From an uncultured Prevotellaceae bacterium (GTDB taxonomy: Bacteria > Bacteroidota > Bacteroidia > Bacteroidales > Bacteroidaceae): a DNA stretch of 18,232 nt. Positions within the stretch are counted from its first letter, which is position 1. Each line of letters opens with the position of its first letter. Shown here in pieces: positions 15,192 to 18,232 of the stretch. The DNA lies in NCBI GenBank assembly GCA_946539635.1, contig CAMNHS010000013.1, positions 1 through 18,232 on the forward strand, given 5' to 3'. The translations under genes were made by a program, and so were the position numbers. The notes below the pieces were generated by a model, which was given only the letters and a program-made list of their open reading frames with translations, did no database searches and was not told the origin of the DNA.

Positions 15192-16802
15192 TTAATTTTC
15201 GTCAATTTTTTTCAACGCGCACTTTACTATCTCATTATCTTCGTTATATATGCGGAAGTATTCATTGATAGACCATAAGTCTCGGGCTATGAGTGCTTTA
15301 AGGTTTCTACGCAAAGTCTTTGTCGTCTGCTCTTTTTCAGCATCATCTTTAGGTTTAACACCCTGTTTCTCTCCTTCCGCAAAAATGTCGTTAATAAAAG
15401 ACTGCGGCACTTCATAATTCTGTTCAAAAGCTATAAAGCCTTCACTCTTTTCTCCATTTTCTGTAATACCCTCCTTACCATATTTTTTTATAAGAGCCTT
15501 ACGATTCTTTTCGGCAAAACGCAAATTTACATTTATAATGACAGACTTTGCAGCCAGTTCACGATGATACTTAGTATATATAGTTGTATCCAATGGTACA
15601 AAAATATCTGGCATTACTCCTCCACCACCATAAACTATACGATGTTTCTTTAAAGTCTCAAACTTTAGAGAATCAGCGAAATGGATTGAATCTGCGTTAG
15701 TTAATTCTCCATGCTTATAACGCTTCTCCACATCCATATAATAGTCTTTTTTGTCTCCTTTCACATAAGGCTTTTGGATACAACGTCCAGAAGGGGTATA
15801 GTAATGGGCTACTGTAAGACGTATCATACTTCCATCAGGAAGATCTACCGGTCTCTGTACCAATCCCTTACCAAAGGTGCGACGCCCTATAATGGTGCCT
15901 CTGTCCTGATCTTGTATAGCTCCTGAAACGATTTCCGCAGCTGAAGCAGTAAATTCATTAACGAGAACTATGACTTTTCCTTGACGGAAGATACCATTAC
16001 CACGAGCCCTATATTCCTGCCGCCTCGTAGTTCTTCCTTCTGTATACACAAGGAGGTCATGTTGCTCTAACAATTCGTTGAGCACCTGAACTGCAGCCTG
16101 AAGATATCCGCCACCATTATCTTGCAAGTCAAGAATAAGGTTTTGCATGCCAGCACCTTGCATCTTTTTAATAGCATCTATCACTTCTGTTGGTGTAGTT
16201 GCTCCAAAAGAAGATAAGCGGATATACCCTACCCCAGGACGAATCATATAAGAAGCTTCCACCGTATTAAGAGGTATTTTGTCACGAACTACAACAAAAG
16301 AAAGAATATCCTTAATGCCTGTACGCTTAACGCCGATCTTCACCTTTGTTCCTTTTGGTCCACGGAGTCGTCTCATAATTTCCTCCTTAGACATTTTCAC
16401 TCCTGCAATTGCTGTATCATTTACAGAAACAAAACGATCGCCTGCAATAATACCCGCCTTCTCGGAAGGTCCATCGTTTATGGTTTGTACTACAAGCAAA
16501 GTATCCTCGAGAACATTGAACTGTACACCAACACCTTCAAATCCCCCCTGTAAAGGCTCATTAAAAGACTTTACCTCCTTTGGTGTGAAATACGAAGAAT
16601 GAGGATCCAACTTCTCTAACATACCACGAATAGCATCCTCCGTAAGTTTCTTATTGTCAACAGTATCTACATAAAGATTTGAGATTGCCATTTGTGCAAT
16701 GGCCAATTTGCGCAATGGAGAATCTTCACCAAGAGTAGTCGTTTTTTGTGCCAAAGACGAGATAGCAATAGCACAACCAATTAATAACAAAAATTTTTTC
16801 AT
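15192..16802 (-). CDS. S41 family C-terminal processing protease
   Basis: This is a CtpA/Prc-type serine protease that acts in the periplasm or outer envelope, probably trimming C-termini or damaged envelope proteins. The 536-residue protein has an N-terminal signal sequence (1-19, ending SLAQ). A PDZ domain at about 85-165 contains GGFEGVGVQF and GDRFVSVND. The S41 core has S287 in NEFTASAAEI as nucleophile and K312 in FGKGLVQ as general base, with the preceding DLQDNGGGY strand at 225-233. A C-terminal extension of about 130 residues beyond the core is charged and helical. The gene lies upstream of acpP in the same direction but 177 bp away, with an acpP promoter in between, so it is probably a separate unit. 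Its own promoter is unusually close to the ATG. Confidence 0.94.
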   Translation of the reverse strand: MKKFLLLIGCAIAISSLAQKTTTLGEDSPLRKLAIAQMAISNLYVDTVDNKKLTEDAIRGMLEKLDPHSSYFTPKEVKSFNEPLQGGFEGVGVQFNVLEDTLLVVQTINDGPSEKAGIIAGDRFVSVNDTAIAGVKMSKEEIMRRLRGPKGTKVKIGVKRTGIKDILSFVVVRDKIPLNTVEASYMIRPGVGYIRLSSFGATTPTEVIDAIKKMQGAGMQNLILDLQDNGGGYLQAAVQVLNELLEQHDLLVYTEGRTTRRQEYRARGNGIFRQGKVIVLVNEFTASAAEIVSGAIQDQDRGTIIGRRTFGKGLVQRPVDLPDGSMIRLTVAHYYTPSGRCIQKPYVKGDKKDYYMDVEKRYKHGELTNADSIHFADSLKFETLKKHRIVYGGGGVMPDIFVPLDTTIYTKYHRELAAKSVIINVNLRFAEKNRKALIKKYGKEGITENGEKSEGFIAFEQNYEVPQSFINDIFAEGEKQGVKPKDDAEKEQTTKTLRRNLKALIARDLWSINEYFRIYNEDNEIVKCALKKIDEN

Positions 16803-16806
16803 GCCG

Positions 16807-16837
16807 CAAAATTAGTAAATTTATTCTAAACATGCAA
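16807..16837 (-). promoter_or_regulatory. Promoter of the S41 protease, predicted leaderless
   Basis: On the minus strand, TTG at 16837-16835 is followed by 20 bases and TAATTTTG at 16814-16807. The start codon A is at 16802, only four bases beyond the -7 element. If the promoter is used, the mRNA would start at or next to the ATG. Confidence 0.6.
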
Positions 16838-16854
16838 TTTTTTTCCCCTTTTTC

Positions 16855-16885
16855 TTGCATTTTCCACAACTTAATTGTACCTTTG
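16855..16885 (+). promoter_or_regulatory. Promoter of the amidohydrolase
   Basis: TTG at 16855-16857, 20 bases, then TACCTTTG at 16878-16885 match the Bacteroidota consensus. Predicted transcription start is near 16891, about 13 bases before the ATG at 16904. This decides the start codon: the upstream in-frame ATG at 16832 lies before the promoter and would not be in the message. Confidence 0.75.
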
Positions 16886-16903
16886 CAGCCTATAATAAGC
16901 CCT

Positions 16904-18184
16904 ATGAGAATAAGATTATACAATGCACGCATTCTGACGATGTCCCCCAAAGATGACAATATCTTTATGGGAGAAATTGTTGTTGAGGACGGGAAAATCA
17001 TTGCCGTTGGCACTGATTCTATTACTGGTCAGTATGACAAAGAAATAGATTGCCATGCAAACCTTTTGATGCCAGGATTTAAGAATGCTCATGCTCATTC
17101 TGGTATGAGTGGTCTGCGTTCTCTTGCTGATGATTTGCCACTTAATGAATGGCTTACAAAAAGCATTTTCCCTGTAGAAGCACTCATGACGGCAGATGAC
17201 ATATATTGGATGTCACAATTATCTGTGTTAGAATATCTCACCAGCGGTATTACCGCCTGTTTTGATATGTATATGGAACAGGAAGCTGTTGCCAAAGCCA
17301 TGGACGATATGGGATTCCGCTGCGTACAGACAAGTGGAGCAAACGACTTCTCTAAAGATATTCGTGAGATGAGTCGCCTGTATGATATAATTAATCAGCC
17401 AGACTCTCTACAGTCATATATTTTGGGATTTCATGCAGAATATACCACAAATATAGAAAATCTTAAAGCAATAGCAGCCCAAGTAAACGAAAAGAAAAGT
17501 CCTTGTTATGTTCATGCCTGTGAAACGCAGCAGGAAGTAGAAGGATGTCTGCAACGATATGGTATGACACCTGTAAAATTCTTGGATAGCTTAGGGATGT
17601 TCAACTATGGTGGTGGAATTTATCATGGTGTTCACATGAGTGAAGAGGATTTCGACGTCATGAAGAAACAGGGACTATATGTTGTAACCAATCCTGGATC
17701 CAATACAAAACTTGCCAGTGGCATTGCTCCTATAAAAAAGTACATGGAACTCGGCATTCCTATTGCCATAGGCACTGACGGACCTGCTTCCAATAATTGC
17801 CTCGACTTTTTCAGGGAGATGTTTTTAGTTACCGGATTAGCAAAACTACGCGAAAACGATGCTGCTGTTATTGATGCCAGAGATGTTCTGAAAATGGCAA
17901 CCGTAAATGGTGCAAGAGCTATGCACCTGAAAAATTGTGATACATTATCGGTAGGCCAAAAAGCAGACATCATAATGATAGACCTGCAGCAACCCAATAT
18001 GCAGCCAATAAACAATATAGAGAAAAACATTGTCTATTCCGGCTCTAAACAGAATGTAAAGATGACAATGATAGAAGGAAAGATATTGTATTGGGAGGGA
18101 AAATTCCTGCATACTGATGCCCAAAACATATATCAGCAGGTTGAAAGAGTTAAAACACGACTATGTAAAGAAGTCAATGGATAA
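16904..18184 (+). CDS. Amidohydrolase of the TrzA/MtaD deaminase family
   Basis: This protein has 426 residues from ATG 16904. The frame opens further upstream to 16832, but those 24 extra residues are not family-like and precede the promoter. The TIM-barrel amidohydrolase signature NAHAHSGMSGLRS gives metal ligands H63 and H65. H204 with E207 (YVHACETQQ), H241/H244 (YHGVHMSEED) and D292 (IGTDGPASNN) complete the site by analogy with the Thermotoga S-adenosylhomocysteine/methylthioadenosine deaminase. Short beta-sandwich strands at both ends (about 1-58 and 350-400) are usual for the family. The likely reaction is deamination of an adenosine-type nucleoside (S-adenosylhomocysteine, methylthioadenosine, or aminofutalosine in menaquinone synthesis); sequence alone does not settle which. 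It is divergent from the S41 protease gene and overlaps the next gene by 8 bp. Confidence 0.9.
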   Translation: MRIRLYNARILTMSPKDDNIFMGEIVVEDGKIIAVGTDSITGQYDKEIDCHANLLMPGFKNAHAHSGMSGLRSLADDLPLNEWLTKSIFPVEALMTADDIYWMSQLSVLEYLTSGITACFDMYMEQEAVAKAMDDMGFRCVQTSGANDFSKDIREMSRLYDIINQPDSLQSYILGFHAEYTTNIENLKAIAAQVNEKKSPCYVHACETQQEVEGCLQRYGMTPVKFLDSLGMFNYGGGIYHGVHMSEEDFDVMKKQGLYVVTNPGSNTKLASGIAPIKKYMELGIPIAIGTDGPASNNCLDFFREMFLVTGLAKLRENDAAVIDARDVLKMATVNGARAMHLKNCDTLSVGQKADIIMIDLQQPNMQPINNIEKNIVYSGSKQNVKMTMIEGKILYWEGKFLHTDAQNIYQQVERVKTRLCKEVNG

Positions 18185-18232
18185 AGAATTATTTGCATAT
18201 ACACCATATAAGCACGGATTCACCACTGATGT
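18177..18232 (+). CDS. Start of a further gene, SufB-like N-terminus (partial)
   Basis: An ATG at 18177 overlaps the amidohydrolase stop (18182-18184) by 8 bp and opens a frame that runs off the window after 18 codons, beginning MDKELFAYTPYKHGFTTD. The stretch PYKHGFTTD resembles the PYKxGFxTDI segment near the N-terminus of the Fe-S cluster assembly protein SufB. The evidence is too short for a firm name; the overlap suggests translational coupling if the gene is real. Confidence 0.45.
   Translation, partial: MDKELFAYTPYKHGFTTD

Overview
The window looks like a chromosomal segment from a Prevotella-like member of the Bacteroidales. The evidence is the recurrent promoter form TTG-N20-TAnnTTTG (five examples, with little sign of Shine-Dalgarno sequences), large modular secreted proteins of a Prevotella style, and Bacteroidota-type versions of LepB, RNase III and the C-terminal processing protease. 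This assignment is from pattern recognition; no database search was possible.

Layout. (1) Positions 1-3436, minus strand: a very large secreted multi-module protein whose C-terminus runs off the window just as a dockerin-like calcium-binding repeat begins. (2) Positions 3437-4047: a 611-bp divergent intergenic region with one promoter facing each way. Between them is an unusual element, four 17-bp palindromes at an exact 21-bp period inside a larger imperfect inverted repeat. (3) Positions 4048-6897, plus strand: a secreted GH43 arabinanase-like enzyme with lipocalin-like, Ig-like and LamG-like modules. (4) Positions 6966-10247, minus strand, convergent with the GH43 gene across a shared terminator hairpin: a secreted modular protein with an HExxH zinc-protease-like core. 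(5) Positions 10291-15014, minus strand: a housekeeping cluster transcribed in the order acpP, fabF, rnc, dapB, lepB, with tight spacing or overlap. It starts from a strong promoter at 15103-15134 and has a terminator-like hairpin between acpP and fabF. (6) Positions 15192-16802, minus strand: an S41 C-terminal processing protease. (7) Positions 16904-18184, plus strand: a TrzA/MtaD-type amidohydrolase, divergent from the protease gene and overlapping the first codons of a further gene that resembles sufB.

How the genes fit together. The three large secreted proteins look like surface glycan- or protein-processing equipment. The GH43 enzyme and the HExxH protein share a C-terminal tail of about 40 residues. 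The HExxH protein and the dockerin-tailed protein share binding-type modules separated by helical linkers. No SusC/SusD pair is present, so this is not a complete polysaccharide utilisation locus. The housekeeping block supplies fatty-acid carrier and elongation functions, RNA processing, lysine/diaminopimelate synthesis and signal-peptide cleavage. The HExxH gene lies 43 bp behind lepB with no visible promoter of its own and may be read through from that operon.

Most distinctive observations: the phased palindrome array within a larger inverted repeat; a protease core whose usual third metal ligand position is Thr; a conserved tail on two unrelated secreted enzymes; and a ctpA-like promoter so close to the start codon that a leaderless mRNA is predicted.
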